8,313 bases of DNA, taken from NCBI GenBank assembly GCA_009996555.1, contig JAACZX010000087.1, positions 1 through 8,313 on the forward strand, given 5' to 3'. Made by a program: the position numbers and the translations under genes. This document shows positions 1 through 6,501 of the stretch, in pieces (the first letter of the stretch is position 1; every line of letters starts with the position of its first letter). The DNA comes from Chitinophagaceae bacterium. Lineage in GTDB: Bacteria > Bacteroidota > Bacteroidia > Chitinophagales > Chitinophagaceae. The notes under the pieces are model-generated. The model worked only from the letters and a program-made list of their open reading frames with translations, did not search any database and had not been told where the DNA came from.

Positions 1-789
1 AAATGATTCGGTAAGCCAGTTCCATTTGCCATACGGCATCAGAAATGCAGGAAGTAACATGAGCGCCAGGCCGGTAAAGCCCAGCTTATTTTTAATGATC
101 CAGTTTGAACGGTAAACAAGCATGCCTGCTAAAAAAGAATAAGCCACTCTAATACTGCCATCCCAGAAACTATCTTTTGACCATCCTCCTATTAAATTTC
201 CTGTTCGGTACAACACGCTGCAAATGCCTGCTGCTGCAAGTATGGTTAACAGCAATAAAACAGTTCGGCTGAGTTTGCGTAAGACGAGTGCATACAAAAT
301 GTTGGCAATGTATTCCCAAAACAACGACCAGGCAGGTGCATTAAAATTAAAAAGATTGAACCCACGATCAGGCATAATGGGAACGGGAATGAGAAATAGC
401 GAGCTGAGAAAAACCAAAACGATCATACCACTGCTGAATTGTGCTGCTTCGTTGGCAAAGGGATCAAACAAAAAAGCAAGCAGGCCCAATATTGAACCAA
501 ATACGATCAATGGATGAAGACGGATGAGTCTGAGTTTGAAAAATGATTTGATTCCAATGGATTCAATACGGGAATCGTATGCATAAGCAATCACAAATCC
601 TGATAAACAGAAAAAGAAATCTACTGCAAGAAAACCGTGTGCAATAAAATTCTTCGTAAAGTCGGTAATGATCCACTCCATAAAATGAAACACAACCACA
701 ACAATGGCCGCAATACCACGCAAGCCATCAAGTACCATAAAATGTTGTTTGCTTTGTGCGGATGTTGTGCTTACTTCTTTTTTGCTCAT
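1..789 (-). CDS. Acyltransferase family 3 (OafA/YrhL-like) membrane protein, C-terminus cut off by window edge
   Basis: This is an integral membrane acyltransferase of the acyltransferase-3 family, whose members move acetyl or other acyl groups onto extracytoplasmic sugars or lipids. The acceptor cannot be told from the sequence. The ATG at 789-787 opens a frame that stays open for 263 codons to the left edge. Family marks seen: LDGLRG at residues 20-25 followed by a hydrophobic helix ending in FH (His35, the conserved family histidine); FFFCLSGFV at 58-66; RLIRLHP at 87-93; and PAWSLFWE at 152-159. Hydrophobic helices alternate throughout. Family members usually have about 350-400 residues, so roughly a third is missing beyond the window. 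It is divergent from the cytochrome gene across 174 bp. No Shine-Dalgarno is visible. A TAAATTTT element ends three bases before the ATG. The family assignment is firm; the substrate is unknown. Confidence 0.9.
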   Translation of the reverse strand, partial: MSKKEVSTTSAQSKQHFMVLDGLRGIAAIVVVVFHFMEWIITDFTKNFIAHGFLAVDFFFCLSGFVIAYAYDSRIESIGIKSFFKLRLIRLHPLIVFGSILGLLAFLFDPFANEAAQFSSGMIVLVFLSSLFLIPVPIMPDRGFNLFNFNAPAWSLFWEYIANILYALVLRKLSRTVLLLLTILAAAGICSVLYRTGNLIGGWSKDSFWDGSIRVAYSFLAGMLVYRSNWIIKNKLGFTGLALMLLPAFLMPYGKWNWLTESF

Positions 790-792
790 CTG

Positions 793-800
793 AAAATTTA
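793..800 (-). promoter_or_regulatory. Possible -7 element of the acyltransferase gene, nearly leaderless
   Basis: Read on the minus strand this is TAAATTTT, seven of eight positions of the Bacteroidota -7 consensus TAnnTTTG. Only CAG separates it from the ATG at 789. No -33 TTG lies at a fitting distance, and the area is AT-rich, so a chance match is possible. The remaining intergenic DNA up to 963 shows no other convincing site. Confidence 0.25.
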
Positions 801-944
801 TGATCCGTTGCCTGTTAAGTAATTGGCGCAACATACTTAATAATTAAATAGCATTTGCTTCCGTTTTTTACTTCGCTGCTGTTTAAAGTTGCAGAGGAGG
901 CAACCGTCTTGTTGATTGTTGCGTTACTTCTTCTATAGCCTTTA

Positions 945-952
945 TAACTTTA
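945..952 (+). promoter_or_regulatory. Possible -7 element of the cytochrome lipoprotein gene
   Basis: TAACTTTA matches TAnnTTT of the Bacteroidota -7 element. A TTG at 919-921 lies 23 bases upstream, close to -33 spacing. The start codon at 964 is 11 bases downstream, so the leader would be very short. An overlapping alternative is TAAATTTT at 951-958, five bases before the ATG. Confidence 0.35.
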
Positions 953-963
953 AATTTTTGTGT

Positions 964-1353
964 ATGAAATGGGTGGCAACTTTTTTCATTGTGCTCTCTT
1001 GTGCATTTATCTATTCCTGTAAAAAATCTGGTGGTACAAATACTGGTGGAGGAAATGGTGGGGGCGGAGGCGGTGGCGGATCATCCTATACGCCTAACTG
1101 TTCAGGAGCTGCTATACAATTCAGTGCAAATGTTGCGCCCATCATTTCATCATCCTGCGCAATACCTTCCTGTCATGCAGCTGGCTCAAGTAACGGCCCC
1201 GGACAATTAACTACCTATGCAGAAATAAATGCTGCTAAAACACAAATACGTGCTGCAATATTGAGTGGAGCAATGCCAAAGACAGGTACATTAACTGCTG
1301 CACAAAAAAATTCAATCATTTGCTGGATCGATGCCGGTGCTGCAAATAACTGA
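964..1353 (+). CDS. Lipid-anchored monohaem cytochrome c-like protein (CX4CH)
   Basis: This is a small (129 aa) exported lipoprotein with a c-type cytochrome fold, probably an electron carrier or haem sensor at the periplasmic or outer membrane; its partner is unknown. Seen in order: Lys2 and a hydrophobic stretch (residues 4-17) forming a signal peptide; a lipobox I-Y-S-Cys19 followed by Lys-Lys; a Gly-rich linker (23-39, ending in eight Gly); then the haem domain with Cys65-AIPS-Cys70-His71, a CX4CH site instead of the usual CXXCH. The SGAMPKTG segment holds Met104, the likely distal haem ligand. The C-terminal CWIDAGA (120-126) resembles the last helix of class I cytochromes. Cys46 and Cys120 could form a disulfide. 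An in-frame upstream ATG at 916 exists, but the start at 964 places the signal peptide at the N-terminus. It is transcribed toward isocitrate dehydrogenase, with a strong terminator between. Confidence 0.8.
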   Translation: MKWVATFFIVLSCAFIYSCKKSGGTNTGGGNGGGGGGGGSSYTPNCSGAAIQFSANVAPIISSSCAIPSCHAAGSSNGPGQLTTYAEINAAKTQIRAAILSGAMPKTGTLTAAQKNSIICWIDAGAANN

Positions 1354-1370
1354 CCTGTTCATCCTGGTAT

Positions 1371-1410
1371 AAAAAGAGAAGGCCGCATTTTATTGCAGCC
1401 TTCTCTTTTT
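1371..1410. terminator. Bidirectional intrinsic terminator between convergent genes
   Basis: The arms AAAAAGAGAAGGC (1371-1383) and GCCTTCTCTTTTT (1398-1410) are a perfect 13-bp inverted repeat around a 14-base loop. The A-run on the left and the T-run on the right give a U-tract on either strand. It lies 17 bases after the cytochrome stop and 16 bases after the isocitrate dehydrogenase stop, so it can serve both. Confidence 0.9.
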
Positions 1411-1426
1411 ATATTGTTAGAACTGT

Positions 1427-2878
1427 TTATTGTCCCTGTGCAAGACTATACGCTTTTTTATCGCCCCACATGTTCAGCAACTCAAAAGAACAGATTTTGA
1501 AATTACCACTCATGCTTACATATAATCCAATAACATCCTGTTGATTCAGCGGATAATCTTCAATGCTTTCAAAACGCACATTGTATTGGTTCACCAGGTT
1601 TGTATAAACAGAACCTGTTGGCCACACTTGCGTACCACGGTTGCTGATGTTTACTAACTTAAACTTAACGCCTGCATGACGCTGGCATTTTTCTGCAATG
1701 GCAGTTGGTTGTTCATCACTTTCAATAAACAGGTCAACTCCAACAATGGTTTCTGCTTCACCTTCATGCGATACCATCATTGAATTTGATTGCAGCTTCA
1801 ATGGAGTTGGAGTTCCCGGCTTGTTTGGTACAATTTCTTTTCCGCCATTTGCAGGCTTTTTACCAAAGTTGCTGATGATGGCATTTGCAAACTCAGTAGT
1901 GTTTACACTTGGTTTGCTCTTATCACCAAAATCACCGGTATGAATTCCGTTCTCTAATGTATAGAGCAATGCATTTTCAATAACAGCTGCATTTTCTGTT
2001 AATCCCACATGACGCAGCATAGCCAAGCCACTCAGCAATAATGCTGTTGGGTTTGCAATATTTTTTCCGGCAATATCTGGTGCAGTACCGTGTACGGCTT
2101 CAAAAATGGAAATATGATCGCCGATGTTTGCACTTGGTGCAAAACCTAAACCACCAACTAAACCTGCACAAAGATCACTCACAATATCACCCTGCAGATT
2201 GGTCAGCACTACCACATCAAACAGATCAGGGCGTGTTACCAGTTTCATACACAGGTCATCCACAATAATATCATCAGCTTTTAATTCAGGATATTCTTTC
2301 GCCACTTCATAAAAACATTCCAGGAACAAACCATCTGTGATCTTCATGATGTTTGCTTTATGGCCACAGGTAATGCGTCGTGCATTTTTCTGCTTCGCCA
2401 TTTCAAATGCATAACGGATCACCTGCATGCTTCCCGGGCGTGTAATAAAACGGCGGCTCAATGCCACATCATGTGTAAGCATGTGCTCAATACCGCCATA
2501 GGTATCTTCAATATTTTCACGAACCACAGTAATGTCAATTGGAATGCCGGCTTTGCTGAACACCGTATCTACACCATGTAAGGTTTGGAAGTCACGTTTA
2601 TTAGCGTAAGTGTTCCATGTTTTACGTGCAGTAACGTTAATACTTTTTACGCCTTTGCCTTTTGGTGTTTCCATGGGGCCTTTAAACAGCAAACCAAGAC
2701 TTTCAATGGTTTGTTTTGCTTCGGGTGTCATCCCGTTGTTAAAGCCTTTGTCGAACACCCATTTCCCCATTTCCACAACTTCATAATCAAGGGGAACATT
2801 GTTGGCGTTGAAGATCGATAAAACGGCATCCATTATTTCCGGTCCAATACCATCGCCTTTAGCTACTGCAATTTTCAT
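1427..2878 (-). CDS. icd: Isocitrate dehydrogenase with C-terminal extra domain, predicted NAD+-preferring
   Basis: This enzyme performs the oxidative decarboxylation of isocitrate to 2-oxoglutarate in the TCA cycle in the cytoplasm. The protein has 483 residues. The catalytic domain (about 1-340) shows KGDGIGPE (7-14), the substrate-binding SINVTARK segment (79-86; Ser79, Asn81, Arg85), ENIEDTYGGIEH with catalytic Tyr127 (121-132), GHKANIMK with catalytic Lys174 (172-179), and NLQGDIVSD with metal-binding Asp231 and Asp235 (227-235). The cofactor loop HGTAPDIAGKN (263-273) has Asp268-Ile269 where E. coli NADP-IDH has Lys344-Tyr345. From the known E. coli engineering work this pair favours NAD+. 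Residues about 358-483 form the extra C-terminal domain of Thermus/Rickettsia-type enzymes. The start ATG at 2878 puts the beta strand MKIAVAKGDG at the N-terminus. No Shine-Dalgarno is seen; an A-rich leader precedes the ATG. It is monocistronic, facing the cytochrome gene. Automatic annotation may call it NADP-dependent. Confidence 0.93.
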   Translation of the reverse strand: MKIAVAKGDGIGPEIMDAVLSIFNANNVPLDYEVVEMGKWVFDKGFNNGMTPEAKQTIESLGLLFKGPMETPKGKGVKSINVTARKTWNTYANKRDFQTLHGVDTVFSKAGIPIDITVVRENIEDTYGGIEHMLTHDVALSRRFITRPGSMQVIRYAFEMAKQKNARRITCGHKANIMKITDGLFLECFYEVAKEYPELKADDIIVDDLCMKLVTRPDLFDVVVLTNLQGDIVSDLCAGLVGGLGFAPSANIGDHISIFEAVHGTAPDIAGKNIANPTALLLSGLAMLRHVGLTENAAVIENALLYTLENGIHTGDFGDKSKPSVNTTEFANAIISNFGKKPANGGKEIVPNKPGTPTPLKLQSNSMMVSHEGEAETIVGVDLFIESDEQPTAIAEKCQRHAGVKFKLVNISNRGTQVWPTGSVYTNLVNQYNVRFESIEDYPLNQQDVIGLYVSMSGNFKICSFELLNMWGDKKAYSLAQGQ

Positions 2879-2928
2879 GTGTTAATGTTTATTGTTATTA
2901 GTCGTTCCGATAGTTACCGGTACGGTTG

Positions 2929-2964
2929 GCACAAAAAATCTTCAGCAATTATAATTTTTCGTGC
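2929..2964 (-). promoter_or_regulatory. Stem-loop at the 5' end of the isocitrate dehydrogenase leader
   Basis: On the minus strand GCACGAAAAAT (2964-2954) can pair with ATTTTTTGTGC (2939-2929) over 11 bp around a 14-base loop. One pair is G-U in the minus-strand RNA but would be C-A on the plus strand, so the fold suits the icd transcript. The stem begins two bases after the predicted -7 box, so it would sit at the very 5' end of the mRNA, about 50 bases before the start codon. Its role is unknown; mRNA stability or control of translation is possible. Confidence 0.45.
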
Positions 2965-2966
2965 GG

Positions 2967-2974
2967 CAAAGGTA
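2967..2974 (-). promoter_or_regulatory. -7 promoter element of the isocitrate dehydrogenase gene
   Basis: The minus strand reads TACCTTTG, a full match to the Bacteroidota consensus TAnnTTTG. A T-run lies 18 bases further upstream, where the -33 element would be, but no TTG is present there. The implied 5' leader of icd is about 80-90 bases. Confidence 0.5.
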
Positions 2975-3028
2975 ACATGCGTTAGCGCTTCTAAAAAATG
3001 AACTCTTTAAAAAATCACTAAATCTTGC

Positions 3029-3095
3029 CGAAGTACGATGTGCCTCCTAAACTTCGTACTTCGTAACTCGTACTTGTTTTTCTTACCTCGTACTT
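3029..3095. repeat. TCGTACTT short-repeat cluster behind birA
   Basis: Exact copies of TCGTACTT lie at 3054-3061, 3068-3075 and 3088-3095, with a degenerate copy TCGTAACT at 3061-3068. An inverted copy AAGTACGA is at 3031-3038. The inverted copy extends to a perfect 10-bp pair (3029-3038 with 3054-3063) around a 15-base loop. The last copy ends directly against the birA stop codon. No T-run follows the hairpin closely on either strand, so it is not a standard terminator. It looks like a degenerate intergenic repeat family; I cannot count genome copies here. Confidence 0.7.
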
Positions 3096-3833
3096 CTAAA
3101 TGAGCCATTCCACTTCGCCAAAATCAAAACATTCTTCCACATCGTTCCCGGTAACGAGCTGGCCGTTTTTGTTCACCCCTTTAATTATGGTACTGGTGGT
3201 TCTGCTGCCTTTTTTAAGCTTTGCTGGTTTGTTTAGTTTGTACAGGTGTTGGTTGTATAATTCAAACAGTGGAAGGAAATCCTGCTCCAGTTCTTTACAT
3301 TTTTGCAGAACAGCATCATAAATTGCATGAGCCAATTGCAGCACATCTGTGTCCTTTCCGGTAATCTGTTTAATGGATACAGGGTTTTTCAGCTCGCCGA
3401 ACTTTGTTTGGTTAACATTAATACCAATACCGATTACAGCCCATTGCCATTGCCGGCCTCTCAAAACATTTTCAATAAGAATACCTCCTGTCTTTCTGTC
3501 ACGCCAATACAGATCATTTGGCCATTTGATGGTTGTTTCATCGCCCAGCAGTTTTTCCAGCTCAGTTCTTACAGCAAGGGCGGTGGCTGCCAGCAGCTGA
3601 AAGCTCTGTGTGGGCAGCAGCTTGGGCTTTACAATAATGGAAAAGCTGAGGTTAGCACCGGGTTCGGTTTCCCAAACTTTGCCCCGCTGCCCTTTTCCTT
3701 TGGTTTGATGGGCGGTACGTATAACTAATCCATGCTGTGCCACTCCTTCATGGATCAACCCCATGGCATAGTTGTTGGTGCTGTCCACTTCGTCCAGTTC
3801 AATCCAGAAGTTGTTTGATTTTTTAAGAGGCAT
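3096..3833 (-). CDS. birA: Biotin--[acetyl-CoA-carboxylase] ligase, catalytic-only (class I) form
   Basis: This enzyme activates biotin with ATP to biotinyl-AMP and attaches it to a lysine of biotin carboxyl carrier proteins such as the acetyl-CoA carboxylase subunit, in the cytoplasm. The protein has 245 residues. Visible marks are DSTNNYA (17-23), the adenylate-binding loop QTKGKGQRG (43-51) followed by W54, KWPNDLYW (103-110), KTGGILIE with Lys114 (114-121), and GIGINVN (135-141). A small C-terminal beta domain covers about 205-245. The N-terminal winged helix of E. coli BirA is absent, so this form should not act as a repressor of biotin genes. The start at 3833 is the first ATG and fits the family N-terminus. 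It is divergent from rsfS across 101 bp, and the TCGTACTT repeat cluster touches its stop codon. Confidence 0.95.
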   Translation of the reverse strand: MPLKKSNNFWIELDEVDSTNNYAMGLIHEGVAQHGLVIRTAHQTKGKGQRGKVWETEPGANLSFSIIVKPKLLPTQSFQLLAATALAVRTELEKLLGDETTIKWPNDLYWRDRKTGGILIENVLRGRQWQWAVIGIGINVNQTKFGELKNPVSIKQITGKDTDVLQLAHAIYDAVLQKCKELEQDFLPLFELYNQHLYKLNKPAKLKKGSRTTSTIIKGVNKNGQLVTGNDVEECFDFGEVEWLI

Positions 3834-3850
3834 GGTTAGTTAAGATTGAC

Positions 3851-3858
3851 TAATTTTG
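3851..3858 (+). promoter_or_regulatory. Candidate -7 element of rsfS
   Basis: TAATTTTG is a full match to TAnnTTTG on the plus strand, 76 bases before the TTG start of rsfS. No -33 TTG lies at the right distance upstream, which weakens the call. It abuts the oppositely oriented birA -7 candidate. Confidence 0.3.
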
Positions 3859-3860
3859 GA

Positions 3861-3890
3861 CAAATTATAAAGTAAAGCGTTGCGGCCAAA
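3861..3890 (-). promoter_or_regulatory. Candidate promoter of birA
   Basis: On the minus strand TTTG (3890-3887) is followed 19 bases later by TAATTTG (3867-3861), part of TATAATTTG. This resembles the Bacteroidota pair TTTG ... TAnnTTTG with near-normal spacing and one base difference in the -7 box. The birA start codon is 27 bases downstream. Confidence 0.45.
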
Positions 3891-3934
3891 CGTCCGTAGC
3901 AAAAAACAGATTAATTCATTAAACCACCAAGCGA

Positions 3935-4345
3935 TTGAGTACATTATCTCTCTTAAATAACCGGGGTAAAGAAAAGAAGGGCAACTCTGTACGAATAAAC
4001 CGAAACAGCAAATTATTTAAGACTATTATTCGGGCTATCCAGGAAAAAAAAGGTGAACATATTGTAAGTCTTGACCTGCGGAAGATCCCGGAGGCCGTTT
4101 CTGACTTTTTTGTCATCTGCGAAGCTTCCAGTACTACCCAGGTAAAGGCCATAGCAGATCATATCCATCACCTGGTGCACGAAGAATGTGGCGAAGCGCC
4201 TTATCGCCAGGAAGGGATGAGTGCATTGCAATGGGTGCTGGTTGATTATGTGAACATAGTGGTGCATGTGTTTCATCCGGAGACAAGAAAGTTTTACCGG
4301 CTGGAAGAAATGTGGAGCGATGCCGGTTCGGCCGATCATGATTAA
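3935..4345 (+). CDS. rsfS: Ribosomal silencing factor RsfS (TTG start)
   Basis: RsfS binds ribosomal protein L14 (uL14) on the large subunit and blocks joining with the small subunit, lowering translation in slow growth. The protein has 136 residues. The DUF143/Iojap domain covers about 26-130, with KLFKTIIRAIQEKKG (26-40), SLDLRKIPE (45-53), SDFFVICEASSTTQ (56-69), and a C-terminal core with W100, D104, H111 and the block YRLEEMWSD (121-129). The start is TTG: the frame has a TAA stop at 3920-3922, no ATG or GTG before the conserved first helix, and the first ATG codon is residue 95, deep in the domain. Residues 1-25 are a basic tail of no recognised function. No Shine-Dalgarno is seen. It is followed after 101 bp by ftsH, probably in the same transcription unit. 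Confidence 0.93.
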   Translation: MSTLSLLNNRGKEKKGNSVRINRNSKLFKTIIRAIQEKKGEHIVSLDLRKIPEAVSDFFVICEASSTTQVKAIADHIHHLVHEECGEAPYRQEGMSALQWVLVDYVNIVVHVFHPETRKFYRLEEMWSDAGSADHD

Positions 4346-4446
4346 TCTGTTTTGCAGGAAAACTTTAACAAAACCTGCCCGATAATTTTAGCCACTTATT
4401 TGTAATACTATCTGAAATTGCCCATTGAAGGGAAAAAAACAACAAG

Positions 4447-6501
4447 ATGAGTTTGAACCAAGGAAATAATCCAGACAGCAGCGGCGATAAGAAAGACGGC
4501 CGCAAACCGTTCCGTTTTAATATTTACTGGCTCTATGCGTTAATAGCTGCCGTATTGATCGGCTTTAACCTGTTTCGTGGAATTACACCCGATGCGATCC
4601 CAACTTCACAAGTGGTGTTTGAAGACAGCATGCTCATGAAAGGGTATGTTGACAAATACACCATTGTGCGGAACAAGGATATTGTTCGTGTAACATTGAA
4701 ACCGGCAGCAGCAAATGATGCAGCTATTACTAAAATTGTAGCTGATAAAGAGCCTAAACTCAAGATCGATAAAACAAAGGGATTGAATTTTGAATTTCCT
4801 GTGGGTGATCACAAGGAGTTTGATAAACGGATACAGCAGATCATTGCCACAAATACTGCTGTTACCGGAAAGCCGGTGGCTAATTACAGTACAGATGAAA
4901 ACTGGCTGAGTCCGCTCATCAGTTTATTACTTCCTATTCTTGTATTGATCGGGCTTTGGATATTATTAATGCGTAAGATGAACAGTGGCGGCGGTGCCGG
5001 GCCTGGTGGTGGCGGTATCTTTAACATTGGAAAATCACGTGCCCAGTTGTTTGAAAAAGGAACCAAAGTAAATGTAACCTTCCAGGATGTGGCAGGTTTG
5101 GATGAAGCAAAAGTGGAAGTAATGGAAATTGTGGACTTCCTCAAGAATCCTAAAAAATACACCGCACTTGGTGGTAAAATTCCAAAAGGTGCATTGCTGG
5201 TAGGTCCTCCCGGTACAGGTAAAACATTGCTGGCAAAAGCAATGGCAGGCGAAGCACAAGTGCCTTTCTTCAGCATCAGCGGTTCCGATTTTGTGGAGTT
5301 GTTTGTGGGTGTGGGTGCAAGCCGTGTGCGTGATCTCTTTAAACAGGCGAGAGAGAAAGCACCATGTATCATTTTCATTGATGAAATTGATGCTATTGGC
5401 CGTGCACGTGGACGTAATGCCATTGTAAGTAATGATGAGCGTGAAAATACATTGAACCAGTTGCTGGTTGAAATGGATGGTTTTGGTGGCGACACCGGCA
5501 TCATCATCCTGGCTGCAACCAACCGTCCGGATGTATTGGATTCAGCGTTACTGCGTCCCGGTCGTTTCGATCGCCAGATCTCTATTGACCGTCCGGATGT
5601 AAAAGGCCGTGAGCAGATCTTTAAAGTGCATCTGAAACCAATCAAAATTTCTGAAACACTCGATATTCATAAACTGGCAGAACAGACACCTGGTTTTGCA
5701 GGTGCCGATATTGCCAACGTATGTAACGAAGCGGCATTGATCGCTGCACGTAAAGGGAAAGCAGCAGTTGATATGAGCGATTTCCAGGATGCCATTGACC
5801 GTGTAATTGGTGGTTTGGAAAAGAAAAACAAACTCATCAGCCCCGAAGAGAAAGAGATCATTGCATACCACGAAGCAGGCCATGCAATTTGCGGATGGTA
5901 TCTTGAACATGCCTATCCGTTATTAAAAGTAACCATTGTACCACGTGGTACAGCAGCATTGGGTTATGCGCAATACACACCTAAAGAACAATATCTCTAC
6001 AACATTGAGCAACTGAACGATCAGATTTGTATGACGCTTGGCGGCCGTGCAAGTGAAGATATTTTCTTCGGAAAAATTTCTACCGGTGCAAGTAACGATC
6101 TGCAACAGATCACGAAAATTGCTTACTCCATGATTACTGTTTATGGTATGAATGATAAGCTGGGCAACATCAGTTACTACGATCCTAACCAGGAGCAAAC
6201 GTTTACCAAGCCTTACAGCGAACGTACGGCGGAAATGATTGATGATGAGGTACGCAAATTAATTGAAGAGGCATACGAACGCACAAAGGCATTGCTCACT
6301 GAAAAGAAAGCTGATGTAGAAAAACTGGCAAAGGAGCTGCTGGAAAAAGAAGTATTGTTCCAGAGCGATGTGGAAGCACTGATCGGCAAGCGCCCTTTTG
6401 AACATAAAAAACTGCTGGATGAAAACGGTGCAGAAATTCCGCACAATGCACATTCAGCAGATGAAATTTCAAGTCAACCTGATACAAATACAGAAGCATG
6501 A
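4447..6501 (+). CDS. ftsH: ATP-dependent zinc metalloprotease FtsH
   Basis: FtsH is a membrane-anchored hexameric AAA+ protease that degrades misassembled membrane proteins and some regulatory cytoplasmic proteins. The protein has 684 residues. Domains in order: cytoplasmic N-tail; membrane helix (about 25-43); periplasmic domain (44-153); membrane helix (about 154-175); Gly-rich linker (180-190); AAA+ module with Walker A GPPGTGKT (253-260), pore-loop FVGVG (286-290), Walker B IIFIDEID (308-315) and the second region of homology (357-376, ending in RPGRFDR with its arginine fingers); peptidase domain with HEAGH (475-479), where His475 and His479 bind zinc, Glu476 is catalytic and Asp551 in GASND is the third ligand; acidic C-tail. 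All key residues are intact. The 101 bp before it hold an A-rich stretch ahead of the ATG and no clear promoter. Its stop overlaps the next start (ATGA). Confidence 0.98.
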   Translation: MSLNQGNNPDSSGDKKDGRKPFRFNIYWLYALIAAVLIGFNLFRGITPDAIPTSQVVFEDSMLMKGYVDKYTIVRNKDIVRVTLKPAAANDAAITKIVADKEPKLKIDKTKGLNFEFPVGDHKEFDKRIQQIIATNTAVTGKPVANYSTDENWLSPLISLLLPILVLIGLWILLMRKMNSGGGAGPGGGGIFNIGKSRAQLFEKGTKVNVTFQDVAGLDEAKVEVMEIVDFLKNPKKYTALGGKIPKGALLVGPPGTGKTLLAKAMAGEAQVPFFSISGSDFVELFVGVGASRVRDLFKQAREKAPCIIFIDEIDAIGRARGRNAIVSNDERENTLNQLLVEMDGFGGDTGIIILAATNRPDVLDSALLRPGRFDRQISIDRPDVKGREQIFKVHLKPIKISETLDIHKLAEQTPGFAGADIANVCNEAALIAARKGKAAVDMSDFQDAIDRVIGGLEKKNKLISPEEKEIIAYHEAGHAICGWYLEHAYPLLKVTIVPRGTAALGYAQYTPKEQYLYNIEQLNDQICMTLGGRASEDIFFGKISTGASNDLQQITKIAYSMITVYGMNDKLGNISYYDPNQEQTFTKPYSERTAEMIDDEVRKLIEEAYERTKALLTEKKADVEKLAKELLEKEVLFQSDVEALIGKRPFEHKKLLDENGAEIPHNAHSADEISSQPDTNTEA

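Noticed and set aside
893..901. AGGAGG-like sequence as a Shine-Dalgarno for the cytochrome gene
   Set aside because: It is more than 60 bases upstream of the start at 964 and also not correctly spaced for the in-frame ATG at 916; Bacteroidota rarely rely on such sites.
3029..3063. 10-bp inverted repeat behind birA as an intrinsic terminator
   Set aside because: On the minus strand the nearest T-run is about 15 bases beyond the stem and none follows on the plus strand; it is better described as part of the TCGTACTT repeat cluster.
3029..3095. TCGTACTT cluster as a CRISPR array
   Set aside because: The repeat unit is only 8 bases, spacing is uneven and short, and no cas gene is present.
3303..3728. 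141-codon plus-strand frame within birA
   Set aside because: It is a shadow of the minus-strand biotin ligase, whose catalytic motifs are all present; the plus frame shows no recognisable domain.
4354..4378. Hairpin GCAGG / CCTGC between rsfS and ftsH as a terminator
   Set aside because: The stem has only 5 bp with a 15-base loop and no T-run follows, so rsfS and ftsH may well be co-transcribed.
4884..5645. 253-codon open frame on the minus strand within ftsH
   Set aside because: It lies wholly antisense to the highly conserved AAA+ module of ftsH, its protein is Pro/Ser-rich without a known motif, and it is best explained by the codon use of ftsH.
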